Source of the DNA: Azadirachta indica
Lineage: Eukaryota; Streptophyta; Magnoliopsida; Sapindales; Meliaceae
Direction of reading: 5' to 3'
NCBI GenBank assembly: GCA_022749755.1
Contig: CM040451.1
Coordinates: forward strand, 4,788,871-4,852,870
DNA: 64,000 nt
Shown here piece after piece: positions 38,456 to 49,930 of the stretch. The notes beneath the pieces were generated by a model. The model was not told the origin of the DNA. It did not search any database and saw only the letters and a program-made list of their open reading frames with translations. Within the stretch, counting starts at the first letter, position 1. Every line of letters starts with the position of its first letter. The position numbers were made by a program, and so were the translations under genes.

Positions 38456-38569
38456 CTAACTATTTATGGGAAAATGACTATTAGATTTTGATGGTCAAAA
38501 TATTCCGATGTAGAACTTGGGCTGTTAGGCATACTAATAAGAGAAACCAAGGATTCCGATGAGTTTGAT

Positions 38570-39917
38570 GGAGGTTTGTTTCTCTGCCGTGGTGATCAAA
38601 CTACCAGCAGTTGCCAAGACTCTGTCAACTTTGCAACCGAAGATGCAACTCAGCGTTGCCCATTTGAAAAGGACCTCCTAATATGGTACGACCAGTGCCT
38701 TTTACATTACTCAAACCGGTCTTTCATTTCGAATCCGGACAGTTCAAGCGTTGTTTCGATGTGAAAAACACAAAATATTACGACAGACCCAGCCAAATTT
38801 AACAACCTAGTTGGAAGTTTGATGAACGAAGCAGCAACTCAGGCGGCAGATAATCCCAAAACGTTTGCGACGAGAAAAGAAAATTTCACATCCTTCCAGA
38901 AACTGTACGGTCTTGCACAATGTACACAGGACCTGTCAAGTTCGGATTGTAACATATGTCTCCGAGATGCTATTTCACTGCTGCCTGGATGTTGTACCGG
39001 AAAGCAAAGTGTAAGAGTGTTGTTTCCAAGCTGCCATGTCCGGTACAAGGTGTACCCTTGTTACAGTGAATCAAACATTGCGGCGCCGGCACCTGAACCA
39101 GTGGCTTCTGACTCCTCAACCTCCTAGTTCGATAACCGGGCCCAAAGGTATATTTGAACCCACTTCGTATTACCTTTTGTTATTTTAAGCTAGGCTTCGT
39201 CTGAGGGGATGATGAAATCTTTTTAATTTAATTATTTAAAGTGGAATGCACTGGAAAACCTTTTTTATTTGGACTTATGTTTATTCTATTAAGAATTCAC
39301 ATGCGGGTTATCAATCGTTGTTACACTATGATCACTTCCTGCCCATTGAATAAGAAAAGTGTAAAGGACATTTTAGTCCCTAAGATTTGGCCTAATAGCC
39401 AAGTCTTACTACTTACGAAAGTACAAGAAAAAAGAAATTTATTATTAATTTTGTACCATCTATTTAGGATGAAAAAATGTGAATTTACATTATATTCTAG
39501 TTGACTATTAATATACGTGTATGTTTTTTCTATGTGAAAATATTTTAACGTCATCAAATTGAAATTTAAAATTTTATAGTTGGGTCTAATAAATTGTTGA
39601 CTACCACCAAATGCAATCTAATGTCATCTATTTGATTGATAATCAACCTGATTGATGATTTTAACGGTTTTGATCTACGACATCAAGATGTAAATTTTGG
39701 ATGTTTAATAATAATTGAGTTGGTATTGTTACAGCCATGAATTTCTACTATACATAATCAAACATGTTAATCTTCCTGCAGGGTAAAGCGGAATTTCAAT
39801 CTCAATCATCAGCGCAATTGTTGCTCTAATTTCTGTCTCTGCAGTGCTTTTCATTACGGGCTTATGCTTTCTACGGAGAGCAAAAAAGTACAATGCTGTA
39901 CACCAGGAAAATGGTTA
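38570..39917 (+). pseudogene. CRK pseudogene 5 (ectodomain and membrane exon only)
   Basis: Starts abruptly inside DUF26-1 (FLCRGDQTTSSCQDSV), lacking the signal peptide and the first 85 residues. Exon 1 runs to about 39153 with the second DUF26 complete (C-X8-C-X2-C in QCTQDLSSSDCNIC). The membrane exon is about 39780-39917 with its GT donor. Defects: Trp to TGA at 38762; loss of frame in the Pro-rich stalk; the first Lys codon of the membrane exon is TAA. After 39917 only about 70 bp of intron remain before the sequence switches to the promoter of pseudogene 6, so the kinase half was lost by recombination. Confidence 0.85.
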
Positions 39918-40005
39918 GTAAAGAGCTATTATATTATTACTAAGTCAAAAAAATCGTTTTGCCAGACTATTTACACTTATGCAAGAACAGAAGCAGTCAA
40001 TTTTC

Positions 40006-40025
40006 TTGACTTCACTTTGTTGACT
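40006..40025 (+). promoter_or_regulatory. Conserved W-box pair upstream of CRK pseudogene 6
   Basis: TTGACT at 40006-40011 and 40020-40025, about 170-185 bp before the ATG at 40192. Same order and spacing as at the intact CRK. Confidence 0.55.
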
Positions 40026-40191
40026 CTAGAGTCTGTGAACGGAAAAGACTTCCCAGCAAACGTATGACGTTTGCTCTCGTTTCCACCTTTAATATGACAA
40101 ATTTCATCACTAACATTTTTAAAAACACGTAACAAAATAAAAAAACGAAAAAAAATTACTCCATGTTCCGCAACATAAGCTAAGAATCCAA

Positions 40192-43100
40192 ATGCCTTCT
40201 TTGAAATCCTTCATGTTATTTCTGCTTCTCTCAATTTTAAGCTATCTGATCAGTTTTGCAACTGCCGCCCACCCATCATATAGTTACCATTTTTGCTCAA
40301 ACGGAACAACTTTCACCAGAAACAGCACCAATCAATCCAACCTCAACCTTCTCCTCTCTTCTCTTCCCTCTAACGCCAGTAACAATAATGCCTTCTCCAC
40401 TGGTTTCTTCAACGTCACCGTCGGCAAAGACCCTAATAAGGTTTACGGCATGTTTCTCTGCCGTGGTGATCAAACTACCAGCAGCTGCCAAGACTCTGTC
40501 AACTTTGCAACCAGAAATGCAGCTCAGCGTTGCCCATTTGGAAAGGAGCTCATAATATGGTACGAGGAGTGCCTTTTACGTTACTCAGACCGGTCTTTCT
40601 TTGCTAAGTCGGACAGTTCAATATTTGTTCTGATGTGGATTAATACACAAAAAATTACAGACCCACGCAACTACAAAGATCTAGTTGGGAATTTGATGAA
40701 CGCAGCTGCAACTGAGGCGGTAGATAGTCCCAAAAAGTTTGCAATGACAAAGGCAAGTATCACGGCCTTTCAGACTCTGTACGGCCTTGTACAGTGTACA
40801 CGGGACCTTTCAGACTCAGATTGTAACCTATGTCTTCGAGATGCTATTTCACGGCTGCCTAGTTGTTGTAACGGAAAGCAAGGTGCAAGAGTGTATTTTC
40901 CAAGCTGTAATCTCAGATACGAGGTGTACCCATTTTACAATGAATCAAACATTGCAGCGCCCGCACCTGAACCAGTGCTTCCGACTCCTCCACCTCCTGG
41001 TTGGGTAACGACGCCTAAAGGTAAAGTAGAACCCACTTTGTATTACCTCGTCCTTTCATTGTTTTAAACTAGGCTTCATCATTTTAATTTGAGGGAATGC
41101 ACTGGAAAACTTTTCTTTATTTAGATTTTTGTTTATTCTATTAAGAATTCATATGCGGGTTATCAGTGGTTACGCTATGCTTCATTCGTTCATAATCAAC
41201 GTCTATGATGATTTTAACGGTTTTGATCTGCGACATCAAGATGTCAATTGGATGTTTAATCATTGAGTTCCTATTCTTACAGCCATGAGTTTCTACTATA
41301 CCAAATAAACATATTACTCTTCCTGCAGGGAAAAGCGGAATTCCATCCTCAATCTTCATTGCATTTGTTTCTTCAATTTCTATCTCTGCAGTGCTTTTCA
41401 TTGTGGGCTTTTGCTTCCTAAGCAGGAAGGCAAAAAAGAAGCACAATGCTGTACGCGAAGAAAATGGTTAGTGCGAGAGTTTTTTTATTACTAAGGCCAT
41501 GTTTGTTGTTTTAGTTAAAGTCCGATAATAATTATTCAAATATTTAAAAATTATTTATTTTTTAATTTATATTTAAATATTATTATTAAAAATATTTAAA
41601 CACAATTAATTTAAAAATTTTAATTTAAATTTAATTAAACAAAATAAATGAATAATTTAATATTTTTATTTTTTAAAAATATTCTTATTTTATTAATTTA
41701 TTTATTAATAAAATTAAAATCCTATTTAACAAGTTCTTCATTAACAAATAACAACATAATAAATTTATATGTTTACGTACTTGCATTAATATTACAATAT
41801 TATTTATATTTTTATTTAATTTTTATTAATTTTTATATCATCTCAATGATTGATTTATAGTTATTTTATTATAAAATTAAGTAAATACAAAAAAAGTTAA
41901 TATATTGTATGTCAAATAAGAGAAGAATGTACAAATTAATATAATCTATTATAAATTATTTTTTAAAAAAATCATATATCAAACAAAAAAAATAATGTAC
42001 ATATTAATATAATTTATTAAAACTTTTTTTATTTAGTATTGTGTTAATATAATCAAAGTCAAAATTTTTATAAAATATAAGTATATTATTTCAAAGAGTA
42101 TAATATATCAAAATATCAATTTTTAGACTTTTATATTATGTAAAAATAAATAACTTAATACTTATTTTTATATTTTTCAAAAAATATATATTATTCAAAT
42201 TCAGATTTTAGTTAAATTCGTACTTCAATCATGTTCAAAATTCAAGGAAAAAAAAAAAAGAGAGCTACCTAAGTCAAAAAAATTTTTTACCAAACTATTT
42301 ACACTTATGCAATTGAAACTTTTCTACGAGACTAAATATATTGTTTGCTTCTGCAATGATAGTACAACTCTAGAGCCCTTGCCATTTGATTTGGGAACAA
42401 TTGAAGTAGCCACAAACAGATTCTCAATTGATAACAAGTTGGGTGAGGGTGGATTTGGTGAGGTTTACAAGGTATAATACTAGTATTGTATTTTGACTTG
42501 GACAATGATCATTTAATGCACTGAATGTTTCTGACCATGGTAAAAGTGATTCAAAAGGTTATGCAAACGAAATTTCTAAAGATTGATTAATGTACATTTA
42601 CAGGGTGAACTACCTAATGGGCAAGAAATAGCAGTGAAAAGGCTATCAAAAAACTCTGGCCAAGGTGCAAAAGAATTTAAGAATGAGGTCCTATTTTTCG
42701 CCAAGCTTCAACACAAAAATCTAGTTATACTATTAGGATTTTGCTTGGAGGGAGAAGAAAATATTCTTGTCTACGAGTTTGTGCCTAATAAAAGCCTTGA
42801 CTACTTTCTTTATGGTTAGGATCATAACATATTTTCATTGTCTTAAAGTGATGAATAAACAATTTTCAATAAACTAATGAATCTCTTTATTTGGTTTGCA
42901 TTTGAACTCAATAGCTTGATCTAAATTTGAATTTTTTATTTTGACATATGCGTAGATCCTAAAAAACAAAGACAATTAAATTGGTTAAGATGGTAAAAGA
43001 TAATTAAAGGGATACTCGAGGAATTTTTTATCTTCATAAAAACTCATAACGCAAAATTATAAACCATTATTTAAAAGTTAGTAATATCCTATTAGATGCA

Positions 43101-43600
43101 AATATGAATCCAAAAATTTCTGATTTTGGCATGGCAAGTATGTTTGGACTTGATCAAACTTAAGGAAATACAAGTAAAATAGTTGGGATATTGTAAGTTT
43201 TGAATGCCAATATCTTTTTCTTGTTGTCTTTATAAAACATAACTCGTCTTCTATATTGACGTGCTGGAATATAGTGATTATATGTTTCCAGAATATACTA
43301 TGCATAGGCACTTTTCGGTCAATCGGATGTGTATAGTTTCGGTGTCTTGGTTTTGGAGATTATAATTGGCAAGAAAAATAGCAACTTTTATCAAACAAAC
43401 GCTGTTAGGGACCTCTTGAGCTATGTAAACATAAACTAGATATTATATTTATATTAACATTTTCTCTGTTAAGGCCACTGTTACAACATACTGGTAGAGT
43501 GGCACGAAAGAATGATTCAAAATTGCAATTACTCTTGATTCTGACTTCACATAACATTGCAGGCTTGGAAACATTGGACTTTTAATAAATGATTCAAAAT
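40192..43600 (+). pseudogene. CRK pseudogene 6: intact ectodomain, dead kinase
   Basis: Exon 1 (40192-41020) is fully open: signal peptide, two DUF26 domains, Pro-rich stalk. Membrane exon 41329-41466 and invariant-Lys exon 42604-42814 ([14 protein letters not shown]) are open. Faults: the acceptor of exon 3 is gone (about 8 bp missing near 42350), and a 775-bp MITE sits in that intron. The catalytic exon (about 42957-43193) has a Tyr-to-TAA change, a 1-bp loss, HRDLK changed to HYLK without the catalytic Asp, and a TAA for Gln. Exon 6 (about 43285-43436) has a frameshift, and exon 7 is cut after AWKHW. The third Cys of the first DUF26 motif is Ser, as in pseudogene 5. A truncated membrane or secreted DUF26 protein remains conceivable. 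Confidence 0.88.
41495..42269. mobile_element. PIF/Harbinger-type MITE in CRK intron, 775 bp
   Basis: Begins GGCCATGTTTGTTGTTTT and ends GAGAGCTACC (complement GGTAGCTCTC). Flanked by TAA at 41492-41494 and 42270-42272. The uninterrupted site, ATTACTAAGTCAAAAAAA, exists at about 39932-39949 in pseudogene 5. The AT-rich interior has no transposase frame. Confidence 0.85.
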
Positions 43601-45290
43601 TGTATTTGTCAATAAATAATGAAATTTTAATAAAAAATTATCGTTTGATATGTTGGATTCACTTCTAAATTGAATCCTGTATATGGCTTCTTGATTATGG
43701 TAGTATCCTGTATATGGCTTATAATTGGTGAGCGATTAGGGCTGGCAGACTGATGTGGTCCAAGACAAGCAAATATTATGAAGATAAGTTGTGCTTCAAG
43801 TTTAATGGCCAATATACGAGACACTATATTTCCTGAAGTTCTATTTGTTTTAAATATATCATTATGGGTGGATGAGTTGAGACACAACATTCTTCCTTAT
43901 ACTGCATCATTCCAATTACTAGCTGATCTTGTTTTCGCCAAATGCCCTGAAGAGATAAGATGGGCTAGAAAGTAAGCTTGTAGTAAGTTTGTTTTCAAAT
44001 ACTTCTGGTGTGAAATAGAGTATTTCTTTCCAACAATTTTGGTATCCGCATCATATTTAATCTAAAAGAGTTGAATTTTTTGAAATGAAAATGGCCATAT
44101 CTTTTGCAAGCGATGGAGATGCCCTTATGTGAAACTGGAGGAAGAAAAAGAATGATTTCATATTATAACTGCATTATTTGTGGAACAATTGTATAAAAAA
44201 TTCATATCAGATAAAATGTCTATCATTGATTTTATCATTAATATTTTTATATTAGTTAGGTCTACTAATTCTCCATAAGTATTGCTTGCCCCGAACAGCT
44301 TACAGCAAAGAACATTTTAATAATTTAGTAATGGGAGATGATCTGCGCATAGAGTATAATACAAAATTAATATTCTAGAAAAATAACTAGCATCACAAGA
44401 CTGCAGGAATTTGATAATTAAGTTATTCATGAATAAACTATCTTACAGAGAAGAATTAATTGAGTCAAAATGCAGGGATAAATTAATTTATTTATACTTT
44501 ATTTTATTTATTTTCTAATTGTAATTAGTGTTGATTGAAAATATATTGCAAAATCAATAAAGTTACATTTTAATTAAAATATAATAAATATTTAATTATC
44601 AACATGTTATCAAATAATACTTATCATTATTATTATTATATTAATTTTTACTTAAGTATTTAAAAATAATTTTTGTTGGTTACTAGTAAATTATAGTATA
44701 ATTGTTAATTTTAATATATTGAAACTTTAATGAGTATTTTTAAATTATTAGGATTGATAAACACAAAAGACCAAACTTCAAGAACCTTTAAGTACTTTTT
44801 TCTTTTTTTTAATGTTTTAGAATTTTATTTTTAATCTTTAGATTAATTTTGTATTACCTTGACAATGTTTTGACAATATTCGATTTATACTTAAAGTTTA
44901 GACATATACTCAATGCGATTCCACACTATTAGTATTTTCATTAATTTTAACAATTAATCATTTTTTATCAAATTTTAAATAGACAAAATATTTATAAATA
45001 AATATTAATTCATCTTTTTATTTTTTCTTATATGATGTAATTCTTTTTCTTAAAATTTAAAAGACCAATCCAAAGTCAGCCTTGGCAATTGCATGGTAGT
45101 TGTGTCAAGGCCATAGTGGCTAGTGGCGGATCTACATTGAGGCTTGCAGGGGCCCTGGTCCTTACTGCCTCATAAAAAATTTGAAGTTTTTTAATAAAAG
45201 TCATCAATTTTGATCTTTTAAATTATATTTTTATTATTTTAGAGCCTGTAAATTTTACATTATTGTGTCTTGGGCCCCTTGAATTAGGAA
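43601..45290. repeat. Right arm of inverted duplication: 3' flank of CRK pseudogene 6
   Basis: Mirror of about 30430-32200. The first part (43620-44460) is also shared with 13750-14095 plus 16233-16560. The tail at 45070-45290 contains a dispersed repeat with 'gtggcggatcta' and 'cttgggcccc'. No gene. Confidence 0.7.
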
Positions 45291-46500
45291 TGGCAATTTT
45301 CATTGAGAGGGCCTGACTTGCTTGGCTTGAGAATAGGGAAAGATTTTTTTTAAAAAATCGAGGATCAGGTCGAGTTCAGAGATGAAAATTCATCCCATTT
45401 TGAAATTGGGTAGGGGATGAAACATGTCTTTTTCCTCAGCCCGTCCCTAATTCCCCCAGATTTCAATCCAAAATCTGCGTGATTAATTACCTAATTATCT
45501 ATTTTATTTGATAAATAATAATAAAAGTTTTATAGTTTTTATTTTAGTCAATTTAAAAAAAATAATTTTTTTTAATTTAGTCCAATTAAGTCCTTTCTAA
45601 TTATTTTTACATTTTCAATTTCATCAATTTTAGAATTTTCTAAATTTATTTTCTTAATAAATAAATTTTCTACAATAATTAAGAACTTACAAAATTGAAT
45701 AAATTTTAATAATTAAATTTAGAACAATAAATTTTAATAAAATAAAAAACAATCAATCAATGTCAAGCAAAATAATTAATTTGTAATTAAAGAATTAATA
45801 TATTGTAATGTAGTAATATAAGATTAACAAAACAAATAAATTCTTAAAAAATTTCTCTTTAGATTTCATTTTTTTCAAAAACGTATTTTCATGCAAAATT
45901 GTCAAAAAATAGAAAAGTTCTCATATTGACTTAATAGATTTTTCTAATTTTATCAATTCAATTAAAAATCGTATCATAATTTACTATTATAGTTATTTTT
46001 TTTATTTATATAAGTTAATAAAAATGTTATAGTAAATGAATTAACCAAATTTGATAATTTGTTGTAACAAAATTTCTATTAGCTGTAACATTTTATATAA
46101 ATTGTTTCAATTAAATTAATGATAGTAATCATTTATCTTAATTTTAACAATTAATTTATGAAAAAAATCAAATATTTTATTTTTATTATATTCTTTTGAT
46201 GATATATAAAATAGTGATTTCACATATATATAATTAATTTATTTTATTATTGAAAAGATATAAAAATATGATTTGTATTATGATATTTGATAAATTAAAG
46301 AATAAAATTAATGATATATTTTTTTAATAACAAATTAAAATTGATAATTGTAGGAGATAATTTTTGTTAAATACTTTAAATATGTAATCAAGTCAATAAA
46401 TTTAATATTTTAATTACGTTTTTGTAATACTTGAGATTTTTATCAACATACTTTTTATTTTTAAAAATTTTATATTATCTATATATATCTATATAAAATA
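45285..46500. other. AT-rich intergenic sequence with decayed repeats
   Basis: 45285-45480 resembles degraded hAT MITEs (TTAGGAATGGCAATTTTC, then CAGCCCGTCCC). 45560-45760 has a direct relative at 52155-52340. 45930-46200 resembles 50260-50470. No gene. Confidence 0.45.
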
Positions 46501-46509
46501 ATTTTTTAA

Positions 46510-47854
46510 GGGATATTGATTGATACTCTCCTAATGTTTGAGCAACAATAAATTATCCTTTTATATTTGAATAAATAAGCAGATATTTCTTTTGACTTTT
46601 ATCTCCGATAGTTGACCTATTAAATTATTATTATTTGCATCACTAAACTTTTATAAAATAACAAAGTAAAATATACTTTATTTAATCAGAATATTTTATT
46701 TCTTATTTTAATATTTTATATAATATACTAAGGAGTAAATAATTTTTTAATTTATTATTTCACTAAAAAATTTAGGAAAGAAAATACTGTTATTAAAAAA
46801 TTCAACCAATGAGTTAGATTATGCTAAAATATTTTTAACATTTTTCTTTTACCTTTTAGTAATAATTTAATATTGAATTATTAAAAAATTTAATTGAAAA
46901 ATTTTTAACATTTTATTTATATAATATATTTATTTAAAAAATTATATTAAATTCATTATGTTTTCTTAAAAATTATGAAAATACAAATAAAAAATTTATA
47001 AGACAGAAGAGAATTTGTTGTCATTTATTAAAAGAATTAGTAATTAGATATATTTTATATTCTTAGTAACTAATATAGTATAAACTAATATAATAATATA
47101 ATTTGATTAAAAATTTTAATATATATTATATATTACAAATAAAAATAATCAAAATTTTCTTCATTTTCTATTTTTTAATTAAAATTAAATTATATTAGTT
47201 AATAAGATATAAAATATATTTAATTACTAATTTCATTAACAAATCTTATTTTTAGTACTTTTTTATTTATATTTTCATAATTTTTCTACAATAAATACAA
47301 TGAATTTAATATAGTCTCTTAAATAAATATATTATACACAAAAATAAAATGCTAAAAAGTATTCCAAAATTTTTTTGATAATCAAATATCAAATTATTAT
47401 TAAGTAAAAGAGAGTGTTACAAAATATTTTAGTATATGGGTTTGAAGTAACTCATTATTTGAATTTTTTTAATAACAGTGTTTTATTTTATGAATTTTTT
47501 ATTAAAATAATAAATTCAGAAAAAATTATCTACTAATTAATATATTGTAAAAAATATTAAAATAGTAACTAAATTGTTATAGTTAAAAAAAAGTATATTT
47601 TAAAAAAATGTTGATATAAGGACTAAATTGTTATAATTAGTGAAATATTTTGTTATTATTATTTTTTTTATTATTATTTTTTATAAATGTTTAGAGATAA
47701 AAATAATAATAGTTTAACAGGTCAACTAATAAAAATAAAAATCACAGATTTATCTGTCTATTTGTCCAAATATAAAAAGATATTTGTATTTTATTAAATA
47801 TTAAGGAGTATCTCTCTGTTAACTCAAACATTATAAAGTATCCGTCAATATCCC
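46510..47854. mobile_element. Mutator-like element with long TIRs, non-autonomous, 1345 bp
   Basis: Both ends read GGGATATTGA inward and the inverted similarity extends about 170 bp (TAATGTTTGAG, GATACT, GTTGACCT). Perfect 9-bp target duplication ATTTTTTAA at 46501-46509 and 47855-47863. Long TIRs with 9-bp duplications are characteristic of MULEs. The interior is almost pure AT, without a transposase. Confidence 0.85.
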
Positions 47855-48060
47855 ATTTTTTAAATTAACCCTAACTTTGCCATTGTGCATAGGCCACATG
47901 CAAGGTAGCCTTGGCTGTGCCGCCTTGCTTATTACCTTTGTTGCCACATAGCCACCAACACCACCTAAATCTAGGAATTTTTTTATTAAAACCGTTCTTA
48001 TAACCTTTTTGCCATGTCTCTGTCAACAACACCTAAATTTAGGAATTTTTTTAATTTATT

Positions 48061-48777
48061 AGAAAATTATCACATACCTCCCTTATGGTTTGAGAAACCT
48101 GTACTTAAATGAAAAGTTTAAAAAAATTCACACGTACTTCTTCTAAATTATTAGTTGACTATTAGAGCAATGTTTGGATTAAAGGTATTTTTGGACATTA
48201 TGCCAGCTTAACCATTTAATTATAAGTTAACAATTAAATTTACAATTAAATAATAACACTTAATATTATCAATTAACCCACACTTTTTAGTACTATCAAT
48301 TAACTCACACTTTTTAACAATAATTAGTTCAAAATCTTAAAAATAATTTTCATAAATTAGTCTGAGATATATTTGTTATTGTTATAAACATAATTTATTC
48401 ATGAAAGTAACCGATTATTTCATTTTTTTATTTTTTTATAATTAAAAAAATTAATAATTGTATTCCTATTATAAAATTTTAACATTAAATTTTTTTTAAC
48501 TTTTATATTTCATCTAAAGAAATATAATATTTATCAAATAAATAAATAATACATTATATAAAATAATAAATATTAGACTTATATAAGCATGCCGAATAAT
48601 AATAGCTAGGTGTTGTTCTATATTTGTCTTTATATTATAAAGAGAATTATTGGGTCATTTTAGTCTTTTTATAGAATTTGATAGTTAACTAAAAGTTCAA
48701 GAGAGATATATGTGGATTGATCTAAACTTCATACTTAAATGTGAGTTTCTTTGAAGGGAGATATGTGTTAATTCCTC
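48061..48777. mobile_element. TIR element with 10-bp target duplication, 717 bp
   Basis: The ends are inverted: left AGAAAATTATCACATACCTC, right the complement of GAGGAATTAACACATATCTC. The inverted similarity is about 110 bp. Perfect flanking duplication TTAATTTATT at 48051-48060 and 48778-48787. Probably a MULE relative (9-10 bp duplications). No coding frame. Similar end sequence occurs alone at 12820-12920. Confidence 0.8.
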
Positions 48778-49149
48778 TTAATTTATTTAAAATATTAATT
48801 AAAATGAAATGATAAAATAATAGATAACGTTAGATAGGTAAATTTAAAAAAAAAATGCTAGGTGGGGTATGTGTAAAGAGATAGTGGAAAAAATTGAATA
48901 TAAATTGAATATTATCAAAATATTTTTGGGGGGCAATATAAAAGAATCTCCAAATCTTTATATATTTAATATTTAAAATTTTTTTAAATCAACTATTAAT
49001 GTAACATGTATCAAATTGACTAATTATTGTTAAAAATTTAATAATACATAACAGTCAATGTCTTTTATTTTGCCTGTATTTTGATTGAAAATTAGCTTAA
49101 AAACTACGAAATTTAAAATGTATCAAATTTTTAAATATACTTACTTAGG

Positions 49150-49930
49150 TTGTTATTAGAAAATATATATTTTGTTGTATTAAAAGTATTTATTTAAGTG
49201 TATTTGTTTTAACAAACAAAAACACTTGTAAAAATGAATCTTTGGAAGTGCTTTCTACAAACATACATGGGTATGTCCTTTTCTCTCCTAAGCACCTCTC
49301 ATATTTTAAAAACACTCAATAAATGATAATTTTAAAAATATTTATAAAATATTAAATGATTTTTTTTAATTTTATTATAAAATTTAAGTATAAGCATGTT
49401 ATTAATATTGAAGAGCCCTTTAAATATATAGTTTATGGGGTGAGTATATTTTGCATATGAAACATACCTAAAATATCCTTTTACTTTTCAAGCTTATTTA
49501 GTACATTTCAAAAATGAATTTTGTACTGCACACCTAGATAAATATACAAAAAAATTTGAATTAATCATTTTTTATCAAAAGTCTCATTTTGTTTCTATGC
49601 ACCTAAAAAAATTGATATCATAATAAAATCCTTTTCCTTTGAAGTAAAATTCAAAATCGATTGATTTTAAAAGTAAAAAAACTGTTGAGAAAAATAAAAA
49701 TATAATACAATGAACAAAAAATATATTATATTAAGTTCAAAGTATCTTTTATAATTATAATTCCTTTTAATTAGATTAAAGAATATAATAACCTTGTTAT
49801 ATAAGAGCTAATTAGATTAAAAAATATTGTAATGCATATATTGGCACGTTACACTGCAATTCATAAAAATACTTAAATTTGATGTTGTTAATGACGTGTT
49901 TCTTACAACTACACTGTCCAAACATTTTAA
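49150..49930 (-). repeat. Dispersed element, copy 2
   Basis: Reverse-complement relative of 37786-38455. Shared blocks include TTAATCTAATTAGCTCTT on the minus strand and AAAATCAATCGATTTTG. Moderately diverged. The left end is preceded by TTA. Confidence 0.55.
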
